From Mucilaginibacter pedocola (GTDB lineage Bacteria; Bacteroidota; Bacteroidia; Sphingobacteriales; Sphingobacteriaceae): a stretch of 64,000 nucleotides of DNA. The notes under the pieces were generated by a model, which ran no database searches, was not told the origin of the DNA, and worked only from the letters and a program-made list of their open reading frames with translations. Positions 7,732 through 16,515 of the stretch are shown here, piece after piece. Both the position numbers and the translations under genes were made by a program. Where the stretch lies: the NCBI RefSeq assembly GCF_002013915.1, contig NZ_MBTF01000023.1:1-64000 (forward strand), read 5' to 3'. Position 1 is the stretch's first letter; the number at the start of each line of letters is the position of its first letter.

Positions 7732-8382
7732 ATGTCGAAAAACGTAAAATCGGGCCTTGAAGGCTTGCTAACTCCGGACAACAGTATCCTTGTGCTGATC
7801 GATCATCAGCCCTTTCAATTTTCGAACCTGAACAGCCACGAACCAACAATGATCATCAATGCGGTTACAGGGCTTTCTAAAGCAGCAAAAATATTTAACG
7901 TGCCCACTATCCTGACCACGGTTGTGGAAGAACGCGGTGGTTTGATTATTAAACAGATACAGGATGTGTTCCCTGAACAGAAACCTATCAACCGGACATT
8001 CATTAATACCTGGCAAGACCCCAATGTTACCGATATAGTGGCAGCAAGTGGCCGCAAACAGTTGATTATCGCCGGGCTATGGACAGAGGTTTGCGTAGCT
8101 ATGCCGGCTATACAGGCGGTAGGCGAAGGCTATGATGTTTTTGTTGTGACAGATGCCTGTGGCGCAGTTTCCGAAGAAGCGCATGATATGGCCATCCGCC
8201 GTATGGTACAGCATGGCGTTACGCCCATTACCTGGTTATCAGTTGCATCAGAATGGCAACGTGATTGGGCACGCCTTGAAACGGCTGGCCAGTTAGCCTC
8301 ACTAATGATAGACCATGCCGGCGCTACAGGCGTAGCTTATTCCTGGGAGCAACAACTGTTAAATACCCCGATCCCCCAATAA
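7732..8382 (+). CDS. Isochorismatase-family hydrolase (YcaC-like)
   Basis: A 216-residue cysteine hydrolase of the isochorismatase superfamily, YcaC subgroup. The catalytic Asp is D24 (LVLIDHQ) and the nucleophile C121 lies in GLWTEVCVAMP, with the typical NTWQDPNV segment. YcaC-type enzymes form ring oligomers and have no proven substrate. The start at 7732 (MSKNVKS) matches the family; the open frame upstream runs through promoter sequence. It is the first gene of a plus-strand group of small-molecule genes and ends at a strong terminator (8396-8427), so the NTF2-like genes behind it may have their own promoter. Confidence 0.88.
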   Translation: MSKNVKSGLEGLLTPDNSILVLIDHQPFQFSNLNSHEPTMIINAVTGLSKAAKIFNVPTILTTVVEERGGLIIKQIQDVFPEQKPINRTFINTWQDPNVTDIVAASGRKQLIIAGLWTEVCVAMPAIQAVGEGYDVFVVTDACGAVSEEAHDMAIRRMVQHGVTPITWLSVASEWQRDWARLETAGQLASLMIDHAGATGVAYSWEQQLLNTPIPQ

Positions 8383-8395
8383 TTCCTTTCTGATT

Positions 8396-8427
8396 CAGCA
8401 CCCCCGGGCAATCGGGGTGCTGTTTTT
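8396..8427 (+). terminator. Intrinsic terminator
   Basis: A perfect 9-bp stem CAGCACCCC / GGGGTGCTG (8396-8404, 8414-8422) is followed by TTTTT, 13 bp after the hydrolase stop codon. Confidence 0.85.
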
Positions 8428-8464
8428 ATCTGATTACCACAATTAACTCTACAGCTATTTACCT

Positions 8465-8824
8465 ATGACAGACCACGCAGCCCAAATGATGGAAGACAAC
8501 CTTAACCAGGTATGGAACGAAAGAGACCCGGCCACAAGGTTAAAGGCCATCGAAAAAATTTACAGCCCTGCCGCCACGCTTAATCACGTTGGCGAACAGG
8601 TTAGCGGTTTCGATGCGATAAACCGGAGCGTGTCGGCAACACAAAACTTCCTGCCGGCCGATTTCGTGTTCACAACGTTGAAACCGGTTATCATTAACAA
8701 CAGCATCGGCAGGCTGATTTGGGGAGCGGGCCCTGCCGGGCAGCCGCCCGTTGCTACCGGGATGGACCTGGCCCATTTCGAGAACGGTAAAATCAGGTCG
8801 CACTACGTTTTTCTCGACAATTGA
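8465..8824 (+). CDS. NTF2-like / SnoaL-like protein
   Basis: A 119-residue protein with the cone-shaped NTF2-like fold pattern. It has an N-terminal helix pair (NLNQVWNERDPATRLKAIEKIYSP), a middle strand group and a C-terminal strand with GKIRSHYVFLD. Proteins of this fold act as small isomerases, hydratases or binding proteins; no catalytic residue can be assigned. It is followed 59 bp later by a second NTF2-like gene. The two probably serve the same pathway as the isochorismatase-type hydrolase upstream. Confidence 0.75.
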   Translation: MTDHAAQMMEDNLNQVWNERDPATRLKAIEKIYSPAATLNHVGEQVSGFDAINRSVSATQNFLPADFVFTTLKPVIINNSIGRLIWGAGPAGQPPVATGMDLAHFENGKIRSHYVFLDN

Positions 8825-8883
8825 TCGGTACAGAAACACTAAATCTCACACAAATCAACTACATCATTCACATCAAGATCGAC

Positions 8884-9276
8884 ATGTCAAATAAAGAGAT
8901 CGTCGTTAAGGCAATGAAGGAATTCTTTGTTGACCGAGACCATAATGCCATTGAAAAATACTGGCAGGAAAATTATATACAGCATAACCCCGGAATGATA
9001 GATGGGCACCCCGGGTTAAGGGATATCCTGAAAAACAGCATCGATTCGGGCTTTAAATGGGAGCCTGGCATCTTTGTAGAATCGGGCGATTTGGTTATCG
9101 CTCACAGCGAGGTGCATGGCTGGGGGCCCAACCCGCTGATCGTAGTGGATATCTTCCGTTTTGAGGACGGCAAGATAGCCGAGCACTGGGATGTGGTGCA
9201 GGAAGAAGTACCTGCTTCAAAAACAGCGAGCGGCAACTCCATGACTTCTTTCAATCGGAAAGGTTCGGACAAATGA
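8884..9276 (+). CDS. NTF2-like / SnoaL-like protein
   Basis: A 130-residue NTF2-fold protein of the kind annotated as nuclear transport factor 2 family or SnoaL-like polyketide cyclase. It has YIQHNPGMIDGHPGLRDIL, then VVDIFRFEDGKIAEHWDVVQE, which is typical of the family's last strands. The start at 8884 (MSNKEIV) is chosen because the open frame upstream overlaps the preceding gene and intergenic sequence. Its last 4 bp overlap the start of the MoaF-like gene, so the two are translationally coupled. Confidence 0.82.
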   Translation: MSNKEIVVKAMKEFFVDRDHNAIEKYWQENYIQHNPGMIDGHPGLRDILKNSIDSGFKWEPGIFVESGDLVIAHSEVHGWGPNPLIVVDIFRFEDGKIAEHWDVVQEEVPASKTASGNSMTSFNRKGSDK

Positions 9277-9602
9277 ATAATAACCTAACCGGAAAAATGT
9301 TCCTGGCCGACCTGGGCGCATTCAAATCAGAGTTGTATTTCGAGTCTGGCGATACCCTTACTTTCAGGATTGTGGAGGGAGGCGGCCCCGGGGAACCCGG
9401 TCATACGGAAAAAGTGAAAATTACTATTGCCGAAGTCCGCCCGCAGGTTTTTATGGTTTGCTGGAAAGAGGCAACCGGGGCTACCGTTACGCACGTGGAA
9501 GACCATGAGCATGGCATTCTATACAGTAACGCCACCTTGCCTGATGGTAGTTTCTATCCGATGAAGGGAACGATCACACCGATACAGCAAAACAGGTTTT
9601 AA
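9273..9602 (+). CDS. MoaF-related small beta-barrel protein
   Basis: A 109-residue protein built of predicted beta strands (KSELYFESGDTLTFRIVEG, VFMVCWKEATGATVTHVED), similar in pattern to the calycin-like MoaF N-terminal or C-terminal domain. It overlaps the preceding NTF2-like gene by 4 bp (ATGA). There are no other molybdenum-cofactor genes nearby, so a role in cofactor synthesis is not supported. A small-molecule-binding lipocalin-like function is more likely. The family assignment is tentative. Confidence 0.6.
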   Translation: MNNNLTGKMFLADLGAFKSELYFESGDTLTFRIVEGGGPGEPGHTEKVKITIAEVRPQVFMVCWKEATGATVTHVEDHEHGILYSNATLPDGSFYPMKGTITPIQQNRF

Positions 9603-9713
9603 ACCCGAACAAGGTAGTTTTTCCTCGGGTTTAAATTCCCTAAACCTTAAAGGATGGCAGATAAGTCTGCCATCCTTATCTGTTATTACCCGCTAATCCC
9701 AAAACTTAAAACA

Positions 9714-10913
9714 ATGAGCCCACAATTAAATGATAAACAGAACAGCCCGATCAGGATCGGATACAGCCTGTCGCTTACCGGGCCGGTTGCTGAGAACACC
9801 AAAGCGGCAAGGCTTGCGCACAGGCTTTGGGAAGAAGATGTTAATGCAAAAGGCGGTTTATTAGGCCGGCCCGTTGAACTGATGTGTATAGATGACCTCG
9901 GCGATGCCTCCATTGTTCCCGGCATTTATAAACAGCTGCTCGATGGCGATAAGGTAGACCTGGTTATTGGCGGTTATGGCACCAATACCATCAAGGCATC
10001 GTTGCCGGTGGTAATGGAAAGAAACCGTTTGCTGATTGGCCTGATGGGGCTGGGCGTAAACGGCGATATTCAATATGAGAACTACTTTGCGATGATACCG
10101 ACGGGGCCGGATCCGAATGCAGCGCTAACGGAAGGCTTTTTTGAGCTTGCCGCGGCCCAGGATCCGAAACCACGCACCGTTGCGCTACTGACCGCTGATG
10201 CGGAGTTCTCCAAAAATCCTGTACTTGGCGCGCGGGCTAATGCGGCAAAATATGGCTTTGATATTATTCACGAGCAAACCTATCCGCTGTCAACGCAGGA
10301 TTTCGGGCCGGTAATTCAGCAAATGAAGGAGATAGATGCCGATCTGCTTTTCCTTTGCTCATACCTCGATGATTCTAAAGACTTGGTTAGAGCTATCCAC
10401 GATAGCAGCTACCGTCCGAAAATGGTGGGGGGCGCAATGATTGGCCCGCAGAGCGCAATGGTTAAAACAGAGCTTGGTCCGCTGCTGAACGGCTTTGTGA
10501 ATTATGAATGCTGGATGCCGGTACCCAAAATGGATTTTCCGGGCGTGGCCGATGTGTTGCGCAGGTACCAGCAAGAAGCCGCTGCGAGGAAGGTAGACGA
10601 ACTGGGATTTTATGTGGTGCCGTTGGCGTATGCTCAATTGCAGGTGCTGGAGCAAGCGGTAAGGGCAACCGGTTCGCTGGATGATGCCCTGCTTGCAAAA
10701 TATTGCAGGGGAAATGCTTTTGATACTGTAATGGGTACCATAAGTTTTGGTAAGGGCGGAGAATGGACGGAGCCCCGCGTGGTGCAGGTACAGTTTCAGC
10801 ACGTAGAGAACGGCCGCCTGGATACTTTTAGGGACAGCAAAGTGCAGGTGGTTGTTTCTCCCGAAAGCTATGCATCCGGAAAACTGATCTATCCATATGA
10901 CCCGTCGAAATAA
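9714..10913 (+). CDS. Peripla_BP_6-type amide/branched-chain amino acid binding protein without signal peptide
   Basis: About 399 residues with the type I periplasmic binding fold. RIGYSLSLTGPVAENTKAARL at the N terminus is the usual ligand-contact start of LivK/AmiC-like proteins, followed by VDLVIGGYGTNT. The start at 9714 (MSPQLND) leads directly into the fold. There is no signal peptide or lipobox, and no permease or ATPase gene is nearby. It may therefore be a cytoplasmic sensor like AmiC, or a decayed transporter part. It is followed by an LLM flavin oxidoreductase and a pirin gene on the same strand. Confidence 0.78.
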   Translation: MSPQLNDKQNSPIRIGYSLSLTGPVAENTKAARLAHRLWEEDVNAKGGLLGRPVELMCIDDLGDASIVPGIYKQLLDGDKVDLVIGGYGTNTIKASLPVVMERNRLLIGLMGLGVNGDIQYENYFAMIPTGPDPNAALTEGFFELAAAQDPKPRTVALLTADAEFSKNPVLGARANAAKYGFDIIHEQTYPLSTQDFGPVIQQMKEIDADLLFLCSYLDDSKDLVRAIHDSSYRPKMVGGAMIGPQSAMVKTELGPLLNGFVNYECWMPVPKMDFPGVADVLRRYQQEAAARKVDELGFYVVPLAYAQLQVLEQAVRATGSLDDALLAKYCRGNAFDTVMGTISFGKGGEWTEPRVVQVQFQHVENGRLDTFRDSKVQVVVSPESYASGKLIYPYDPSK

Positions 10914-10975
10914 CGGCATCCTTTTAAAGTAAAGGGACTGAAAACAAGAATTAATAAAAAACGAGAAAATATAAT

Positions 10976-11998
10976 ATGGAAATAGGCATAGATAGTTTTG
11001 CATCCGCAATGTATGGCAGCAATGAGTTGAGCAGTGTTGACGCGATGGAGCAGCTGCTGGATAGGATTGTTGCTGCTGATGAGGCCGGGCTGAATGTCTT
11101 CGGTATAGGTGAACATCATAAAAAAGAATTTCTCGACTCTGTTCCCGCCGTGATACTGGCAGCGGCAGCAGCTCGTACCAAAAGGATCCGTTTAATGAGT
11201 GCGGTGACTGTATTAAGCACCTCGGACCCGGTGCGCGTATTTCAGCAATTTGCCACATTGGATATTATTTCAAAAGGGCGCGCGGAGATCATAGCCGGCC
11301 GGGGTTCTGCTACGGAAGCGTTCCCATTGTTCGGTTATAACCTTGATGATTATGATGCCTTGTTCAAAGAAAAATTAAAATTGCTGCTGCAGATACGCGA
11401 CGAAGAATTTGTGACCTGGTCGGGTAAGTTTAGGGCTCCGCTGAATAACCAGCCGGTATATCCGCGCCCGTTGCAGAAGAAGCTGCCTGTTTGGGTAGGC
11501 GCAGGCGGCACGCCGCAATCTTTTGTGCGTGCCGGGATGCTCGGACTGCCTTTAATGGTGGCTATCATCGGTGGCGAAACCGCGCGTTTCAGGCCGTTGG
11601 TAGATCTTTACAGAAAATCCGGCGAAGAGGCCGGATTCAAACCGGAAGACCTGAAAGTCGGGTTGCATTCACCGGGCTATGTGGGCGATACCGATGAATC
11701 GGCCATTGCAGATTACTACCCGGGCTATGTTGAAAGTTGGACCAAAATAGGCCGCGAACGTGGCTGGCCGCCGGTTACCCGGGCGCAGTTTGATGCCGGC
11801 GTTGGGCCGGAAGGTGTGCTGGTTGTAGGCGGGCCGGAAACCGTAGCGGAAAAACTATTAAGGCACAGCGAAGCCCTCGGCGGCGTAGACGTTTTTACTT
11901 TCCAGATGGATATAGCCGGGCTTAAACACGAGCAGCTTATGCGTTCGATAGAACTAATCGGTTCGAGAGTGATCCCGCTCGTCAATGAAAAAGCATAA
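10976..11998 (+). CDS. LLM class flavin-dependent oxidoreductase
   Basis: A 340-residue bacterial-luciferase-like TIM-barrel monooxygenase. Visible are the N-terminal EIGIDSFAS strand, GIGEHHKKEFLDS in place of the GEHH motif of the family, LMSAVTVLSTSDPVRVFQQ, GRAEIIAGRGS and a C-terminal VVGGPETVAEKLLR. It uses reduced flavin to oxidise small organic substrates. It lies between the binding-protein gene and a pirin gene, and the three may act on one imported or internal compound (inference). Confidence 0.9.
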   Translation: MEIGIDSFASAMYGSNELSSVDAMEQLLDRIVAADEAGLNVFGIGEHHKKEFLDSVPAVILAAAAARTKRIRLMSAVTVLSTSDPVRVFQQFATLDIISKGRAEIIAGRGSATEAFPLFGYNLDDYDALFKEKLKLLLQIRDEEFVTWSGKFRAPLNNQPVYPRPLQKKLPVWVGAGGTPQSFVRAGMLGLPLMVAIIGGETARFRPLVDLYRKSGEEAGFKPEDLKVGLHSPGYVGDTDESAIADYYPGYVESWTKIGRERGWPPVTRAQFDAGVGPEGVLVVGGPETVAEKLLRHSEALGGVDVFTFQMDIAGLKHEQLMRSIELIGSRVIPLVNEKA

Positions 11999-12044
11999 AT
12001 TATTAACAATAACGCGAATAAGGAATTCGCGATCAATTTAGTAC

Positions 12045-12926
12045 ATGAAAAAGAAAAGCAGTTTTTCAACCCAGGGCCAAAGGGCAGATATAGGTGATCT
12101 GGTTATCTACAGGATACTGGCCAACCGTTATGCGGATGCCGTAGGCCCCTTCGTTTTTTTAGACCATATCGTACCAAAGATCCAAACCAAAGTTAATAAA
12201 GAGGGGACAGGTGCGCATCCGCACCGCGGAATTGCTACCTTAAGCTATATACTTAACGGCGAAGATGAGCACTTTGACAGCGCAGGCAATTATGCCATGG
12301 TGCATTCGGGAGGTGTGCAGTGGATGAACGCCGGCAACGGGATCATCCATGATGAAACGCTGAATTACGATTCAAAAACAGATTCCAAACTTACCCATGC
12401 CTTTCAGTTCTGGATAAACCTCCCCGCAAAGATCAAGGCCGAAAAGCCGGGCTACTTGGCCATCGAGGGTGATAAAGTGCCGGTAAAAGATCTGTTGGAC
12501 GGTGCAGGCTGGGTTAAGGTTATCGTTGGTGCTTATGAAGAACTACGCTCCGCGATCCCCAGCTATTCGGAACAGTTCCTGTACCATATCCACCTCGAAC
12601 CTGGCGCGGTATTCAACATTGATCTGCCGGAGAAGGCCGAAGTAGCGGCTTACTTGCCACTGCTTAAAGCGGTGATCAATGATGAGGAGTTTAAAGCCGG
12701 TGATTTTGTTGAATATGACCGCAATGCCGGCAGTATAGAGATCAAAAATATTAACGCGAAACCTTGTGATGTACTGCTTTTCGGCGGTGAACCGTACGGT
12801 GAGCCCATTGTTGCCGAGGGGCCGTTCGTCATGAATTCCAAACTGGAGATAGCTCATGCTTACCGGGACTATTACAACGGAGATTACGGCAAAATAGATC
12901 ACGAGCGGCAGCGTGCGGGGAAATAA
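12045..12926 (+). CDS. Pirin family protein
   Basis: A 293-residue bicupin. The metal site of the N-terminal cupin is visible as HPHRG (about residues 59-63) followed by H and E in GEDEHFDS, and the second cupin begins at about residue 180. Bacterial pirins are iron-binding quercetinase-like dioxygenases or regulators. The sequence SGGVQWMNAGNGIIHDE is characteristic. It starts 46 bp after the LLM oxidoreductase. Confidence 0.92.
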   Translation: MKKKSSFSTQGQRADIGDLVIYRILANRYADAVGPFVFLDHIVPKIQTKVNKEGTGAHPHRGIATLSYILNGEDEHFDSAGNYAMVHSGGVQWMNAGNGIIHDETLNYDSKTDSKLTHAFQFWINLPAKIKAEKPGYLAIEGDKVPVKDLLDGAGWVKVIVGAYEELRSAIPSYSEQFLYHIHLEPGAVFNIDLPEKAEVAAYLPLLKAVINDEEFKAGDFVEYDRNAGSIEIKNINAKPCDVLLFGGEPYGEPIVAEGPFVMNSKLEIAHAYRDYYNGDYGKIDHERQRAGK

Positions 12927-13016
12927 GTTTCAGTTTTTTACACCTCGTATCGGATAAACGACAGGATAAAGTGTGATAATGGACTGATAACATCCTGATA
13001 TACTTCAATACAGCAT

Positions 13017-13970
13017 ATGTTTAAATTAAAATTGTCTTTTGTGCTGATCGGCTTTTTGCTTTGCTGCCCGGCCGTCGTTTTAAAGGCCCAGGTGATCGAA
13101 AAAGTGCCAGAACTCCACGGTGAGGTCGTTACCTTTCCGCTTATCATGATCGATGTTTATCCTTTTATATCAGCCACCGTTGACGGGGTAGAAGGTAAAT
13201 TGATGTTCGACACCGGATACGGAACATCTATATCGCTTAACGATAATTTTATTACCCTGCCCCACAAAAAGCCGAAAAGCGTTGGAGTTGCCGGTAGCGG
13301 CCAGTCGTTCAATACAAATGTTAACGATACGATCGGAGAGGTCAAATTTCGGAACGGCCTTATTTATCGTAACCTGTTGGCCATTTCCAGTGCAAATTAT
13401 GAGTTTCTGCAGAAAAATATCACGCCTGATTTCCTTGGGTTCATCGGACACGATCTTTTCAAGGGTTATCTTTTTAAACTGGATTATCTACACCGGAAGG
13501 CCACTTTCTATAAAGCCACGGCCGAGCGGAACACATCGATGGATTTTCTGATAGGCGAGAAGGTATTGGCGGTTGTAGATTTCGAGATCCGAAAATTGGT
13601 TAACCATCCGCTCGTTAAAATGAAAATAGACGGAGTAGATGTTGTGGGGGCATTTGATACTGGCCAAAATGGCTTATTGCAGTTAGATCCACTTTCTGAA
13701 AAGCGGCTTAAAAGTAAGGGTTCTGTGATGATATCCGATACGGATAGTTATGGCGATACTTTGCTTAACGTTAAGAACATCGTCATGGGCGGAAAGTTAA
13801 CAACCTCGTTAAAAGGGTTGGTATCGACGGATCTGAAAAGTACGCAGATACAACGAGAGAAGTCGGGAATTATTGAGCCTAACTTAATGAATATTGGGTA
13901 CAGGTTTCTTGCGCAATATAAAACGGTTTGGGACTACGCTAATAAGAAGATATATATTTTAGAGTACTGA
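13017..13970 (+). CDS. Secreted retropepsin-like aspartic protease
   Basis: A 317-residue exported protein with a signal peptide (cleavage near LKAQV, residue about 25). Two aspartic-protease half-sites are present: MFDTGYGTS at about residue 65 and GAFDTGQNG at about residue 211. Two DTG motifs in one chain indicate a fused pseudo-dimer of the retropepsin / gag_pre-integrase-like type found in many Bacteroidota periplasmic proteins. Substrates are unknown. It stands alone between the pirin gene and an SDR gene. Confidence 0.8.
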   Translation: MFKLKLSFVLIGFLLCCPAVVLKAQVIEKVPELHGEVVTFPLIMIDVYPFISATVDGVEGKLMFDTGYGTSISLNDNFITLPHKKPKSVGVAGSGQSFNTNVNDTIGEVKFRNGLIYRNLLAISSANYEFLQKNITPDFLGFIGHDLFKGYLFKLDYLHRKATFYKATAERNTSMDFLIGEKVLAVVDFEIRKLVNHPLVKMKIDGVDVVGAFDTGQNGLLQLDPLSEKRLKSKGSVMISDTDSYGDTLLNVKNIVMGGKLTTSLKGLVSTDLKSTQIQREKSGIIEPNLMNIGYRFLAQYKTVWDYANKKIYILEY

Positions 13971-14012
13971 CCCCATACCGTTAACTTATAACTACCTATT
14001 AAAAACATACAA

Positions 14013-14828
14013 ATGCAGATGGAAAACAAAACGATTTTTATTACCGGGGCATCTTCCGGCATGGGAAAGGCTACGGCCAGGTATTTTCATGAAAGAGACT
14101 GGAACGTAATTGCCACGATGCGCGACCCTGGTAAGGAAAAGGAGCTTATACATCTCGAAAATGTTACCCTTTTACCGCTGGATGTAACCGATCCGAAACA
14201 AATTAAAAACACGGTTGCCGACGCTATCGCTACGCATCCTATCGATGTTGTTTTTAACAATGCAGGTTACGGGCTGATGGGTGCTATGGAAGCTTTAACC
14301 GATGAGCAGATACTGAAAGAGATAAACACTAACCTGATAGGGGTGATCAGGGTAACACACGAATTTATTCCGCATTTTAGAAAAAGGCAGAGCGGGGTAT
14401 TCATCAGCACAACCTCAATGGGCGGGCTATTAGCTTTTCCACTGCATTCCATTTATCATGCCGCCAAGTTCGGCGTTCAGGGCTGGTCGGAAGGAATGTC
14501 CTATGAACTGGGGCTTCACAATATCAAGATCAAAACTGTTGCGCCGGGAGCTGTTGCTACAGATTTTTTAGGGCGGTCGTTAGAGAAAGCTTTGCATCCT
14601 GCTTATAAGGAACTGGAAGATAAATTATTTGCCACTACCGAAAGCATGATGTCTCAGGGCGTATCGCCTGAGCGGATCGCTGAAGTAGTTTATGAAGCTG
14701 CAACAGATGATAAAGACCAGGTTACTTACATTGCAACAGATGATGCCAAAGCAGCGTACAACAGGCGTTTGGAGATCGGGAGCGAAGCCTCGAGAATAGA
14801 GATCAGGAAACAGATATTGGGGCGTTGA
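14013..14828 (+). CDS. SDR family oxidoreductase
   Basis: A 271-residue short-chain dehydrogenase. TGASSGMG lies near residue 10, NNAGYG in the middle and the catalytic Y-x3-K as SIYHAAKFGVQ. It has the sequence style of the 17-beta-hydroxysteroid-dehydrogenase-like or DltE-like group (ATMRDPGKE). Two start codons 6 bp apart are possible (MQMENKT). It is convergent with the next SDR gene, with a perfect 14-bp terminator hairpin between them. Confidence 0.9.
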   Translation: MQMENKTIFITGASSGMGKATARYFHERDWNVIATMRDPGKEKELIHLENVTLLPLDVTDPKQIKNTVADAIATHPIDVVFNNAGYGLMGAMEALTDEQILKEINTNLIGVIRVTHEFIPHFRKRQSGVFISTTSMGGLLAFPLHSIYHAAKFGVQGWSEGMSYELGLHNIKIKTVAPGAVATDFLGRSLEKALHPAYKELEDKLFATTESMMSQGVSPERIAEVVYEAATDDKDQVTYIATDDAKAAYNRRLEIGSEASRIEIRKQILGR

Positions 14829-14886
14829 TTGCGAACCGATCTGCTAAGCGCGGTATGGTGCAACTTAAAGAAGTCCATTGAAATAT

Positions 14887-14916
14887 ACGGTTCCAAATGC
14901 TTGCATTTGGAACCGT
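14887..14916. terminator. Bidirectional terminator hairpin
   Basis: A perfect 14-bp stem, ACGGTTCCAAATGC / GCATTTGGAACCGT, with a 2-base loop between two convergent SDR genes. It serves both strands. Confidence 0.8.
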
Positions 14917-14939
14917 TGTTAGTATAAAATTGATCGCCA

Positions 14940-15737
14940 TTATTTCACTACGGGGAAATTACCGCCATCGATAAAATAATTGGCACCGCTGATGTAAGAA
15001 GCTTTTGGTGATACCAGGAAGTAAACCAGTTCTGCGGTTTCCTCCGGTTCGGCCATTCGGCCCAGCGGTACACCGCCAACCCTATCGAAAAGTTTCTGTG
15101 TCATTTCCTCAAGCGTTATTCCGGCCTGCTTTGCAAGTTCGGTTAGGAAGGCCGACATCGCTTCTGTTTTATTTAAGCCCGGCGACACGGTAATTACTCT
15201 CACGCCCTGCGGCCCGGCCTCGTCTGCAAGCGACTTGCTATAGGAATTTAGTGCAGATTTGGCAGCACTATAGGCCATGGTGGATTCCCAAATTGGAAAC
15301 TGCCCGCTGGTTGATGAGATATGAATGATTACACCGCTTTTCTTTTCTAGCATTGCGGGTAATAACGCACGGTCTAAACGTACCGAAGACAGCAGATTGA
15401 TCTCCAGTGCCTTGTACCAGTGTTCGTCGGTAAGTGTGGTAAAGCCGCCGCCCGGAAAGGTATTGGCTCCCATGTTGTTGATCAAAATATCTACCCCGCC
15501 AAAATCGTTGCTGATTTGTGCTGCTAACTTTGCCACTTCATCCGGCTGCGAAAGGTCGGCTGCTATAAAATGATAGGGCGGGTGCTGTTCGTCCGGTTCG
15601 TTTCGGGCGGTTACTATAACGGTAGCGCCGGCTGCCAGTAAACGGGTGGTGATTGCTTTGCCTATGCCCTTGGTGCCGCCGGTAACCAGCGCCGTTTTTC
15701 CTTTAAGGCCTTTTACCTGATCTTGTTGATCATTCAT
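14940..15737 (-). CDS. SDR family oxidoreductase (divergent from HxlR regulator)
   Basis: A 265-residue short-chain dehydrogenase with TGGTKGIGKAI, NNMGAN in place of NNAG, and SAAKSALNSYSKSL around the catalytic Tyr-Lys pair. The C-terminal YFLVSPKASYISGANYFIDGG is typical of the glucose-1-dehydrogenase-like group. It is divergently transcribed from an HxlR-type regulator (15872), which presumably represses it. A close paralogue at 32802-33596 is again next to an HxlR gene. Confidence 0.9.
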   Translation of the reverse strand: MNDQQDQVKGLKGKTALVTGGTKGIGKAITTRLLAAGATVIVTARNEPDEQHPPYHFIAADLSQPDEVAKLAAQISNDFGGVDILINNMGANTFPGGGFTTLTDEHWYKALEINLLSSVRLDRALLPAMLEKKSGVIIHISSTSGQFPIWESTMAYSAAKSALNSYSKSLADEAGPQGVRVITVSPGLNKTEAMSAFLTELAKQAGITLEEMTQKLFDRVGGVPLGRMAEPEETAELVYFLVSPKASYISGANYFIDGGNFPVVK

Positions 15738-15738
15738 G

Positions 15739-15771
15739 TTTATGAAATTTAATTTACTTTTGTTTCATAAA
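15739..15771. promoter_or_regulatory. Inverted repeat upstream of the SDR gene
   Basis: TTTATGAAA (15739-15747) and TTTCATAAA (15763-15771) form a perfect 9-bp inverted repeat with a 15-bp gap. It begins directly before the minus-strand SDR start codon. It is a possible regulator site or mRNA leader structure. Confidence 0.4.
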
Positions 15772-15818
15772 GTTACTAAAGCGTTTTCCGGCTGCATCAG
15801 GCTTGCGCGGAATAAGTG

Positions 15819-15834
15819 GTTACAAGGTTGTAAC
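15819..15834. promoter_or_regulatory. Candidate HxlR operator
   Basis: GTTACA-AGGT-TGTAAC is a 16-bp palindrome in the divergent region. It is followed at 15849-15867 by the repeated element TGGTAACC...TGGTAACTAA. These repeats of GTAAC sit directly before the HxlR ATG (15872) and are good candidates for autoregulatory sites. Confidence 0.45.
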
Positions 15835-15871
15835 TAAAGGCAAATAATGGTAACCTATTGGTAACTAACAC

Positions 15872-16231
15872 ATGAGAAAAATGCTGCAAAACCCCGAGAA
15901 CTGTGCTGTAGTACGCACGGTTGGCTATATAGGTGGGAAATGGAAACCGATAATTTTGGTGAGATTACTTAACGGCGAAAAGGTACGCTTCGGCAAACTG
16001 ACTGTTCAGATGCCGGATATCTCCCGGAAAATACTCAGCCAGCAATTAAAAGAACTGGAGGAGGACGGCCTGATCATCCGCCACAGTTATATGGAAAAGC
16101 CGCCGCGTGTTGAATATGAACTAAGCGAACTCGGTAAAACACTTATCCCTGTTTTAAAGGCCATGTACGATTGGGGTAACCAGATTGCCGCACCGGAACA
16201 TAAAGGCACCTGGGACCCGATTGTGAGGTAA
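15872..16231 (+). CDS. HxlR family transcriptional regulator
   Basis: A 119-residue MarR-like winged-helix protein of the HxlR type. It has CAVVRTVGYIGGKWKPIIL, then FGKLTVQMPDISRKILSQQLKELEEDGLI and PRVEYELSELGKTLIPVL. HxlR proteins act as dimers, often sensing aldehydes or redox stress through the cysteine near the N terminus, present here as C11. It is divergent from an SDR gene, the common arrangement of a repressor with its target. Confidence 0.92.
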   Translation: MRKMLQNPENCAVVRTVGYIGGKWKPIILVRLLNGEKVRFGKLTVQMPDISRKILSQQLKELEEDGLIIRHSYMEKPPRVEYELSELGKTLIPVLKAMYDWGNQIAAPEHKGTWDPIVR

Positions 16232-16515
16232 CGGATAAGAGGCCTAAGCCTTTTGCGGTGACAAATATTACTGTGTAGCTCTGGCTCTATCTCTTCAAAA
16301 TAACTTTACTATACGTTAATTCTTTTTCCCGGTTTGGCATATACAAAATGCCCTTTTACATAATAGAATTTAATCAGGAAGCAAGCCAAACTACCTTCGT
16401 TCAAGGTTTTCGCAGGTTGCTGATGGGGCATGCTGCAAAGTACAGGTAAATGCCCGGCACCACGCGTAAATCAAGTTAACATCTATTATTAATTACTATT
16501 TAAAAAAGAATTAAA

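Noticed and set aside
10359..11258. 299-codon minus-strand open frame
   Set aside because: It runs antisense through the binding-protein and LLM oxidoreductase genes, is rich in Arg, His, Pro and Ser and has no domain pattern; a shadow frame.
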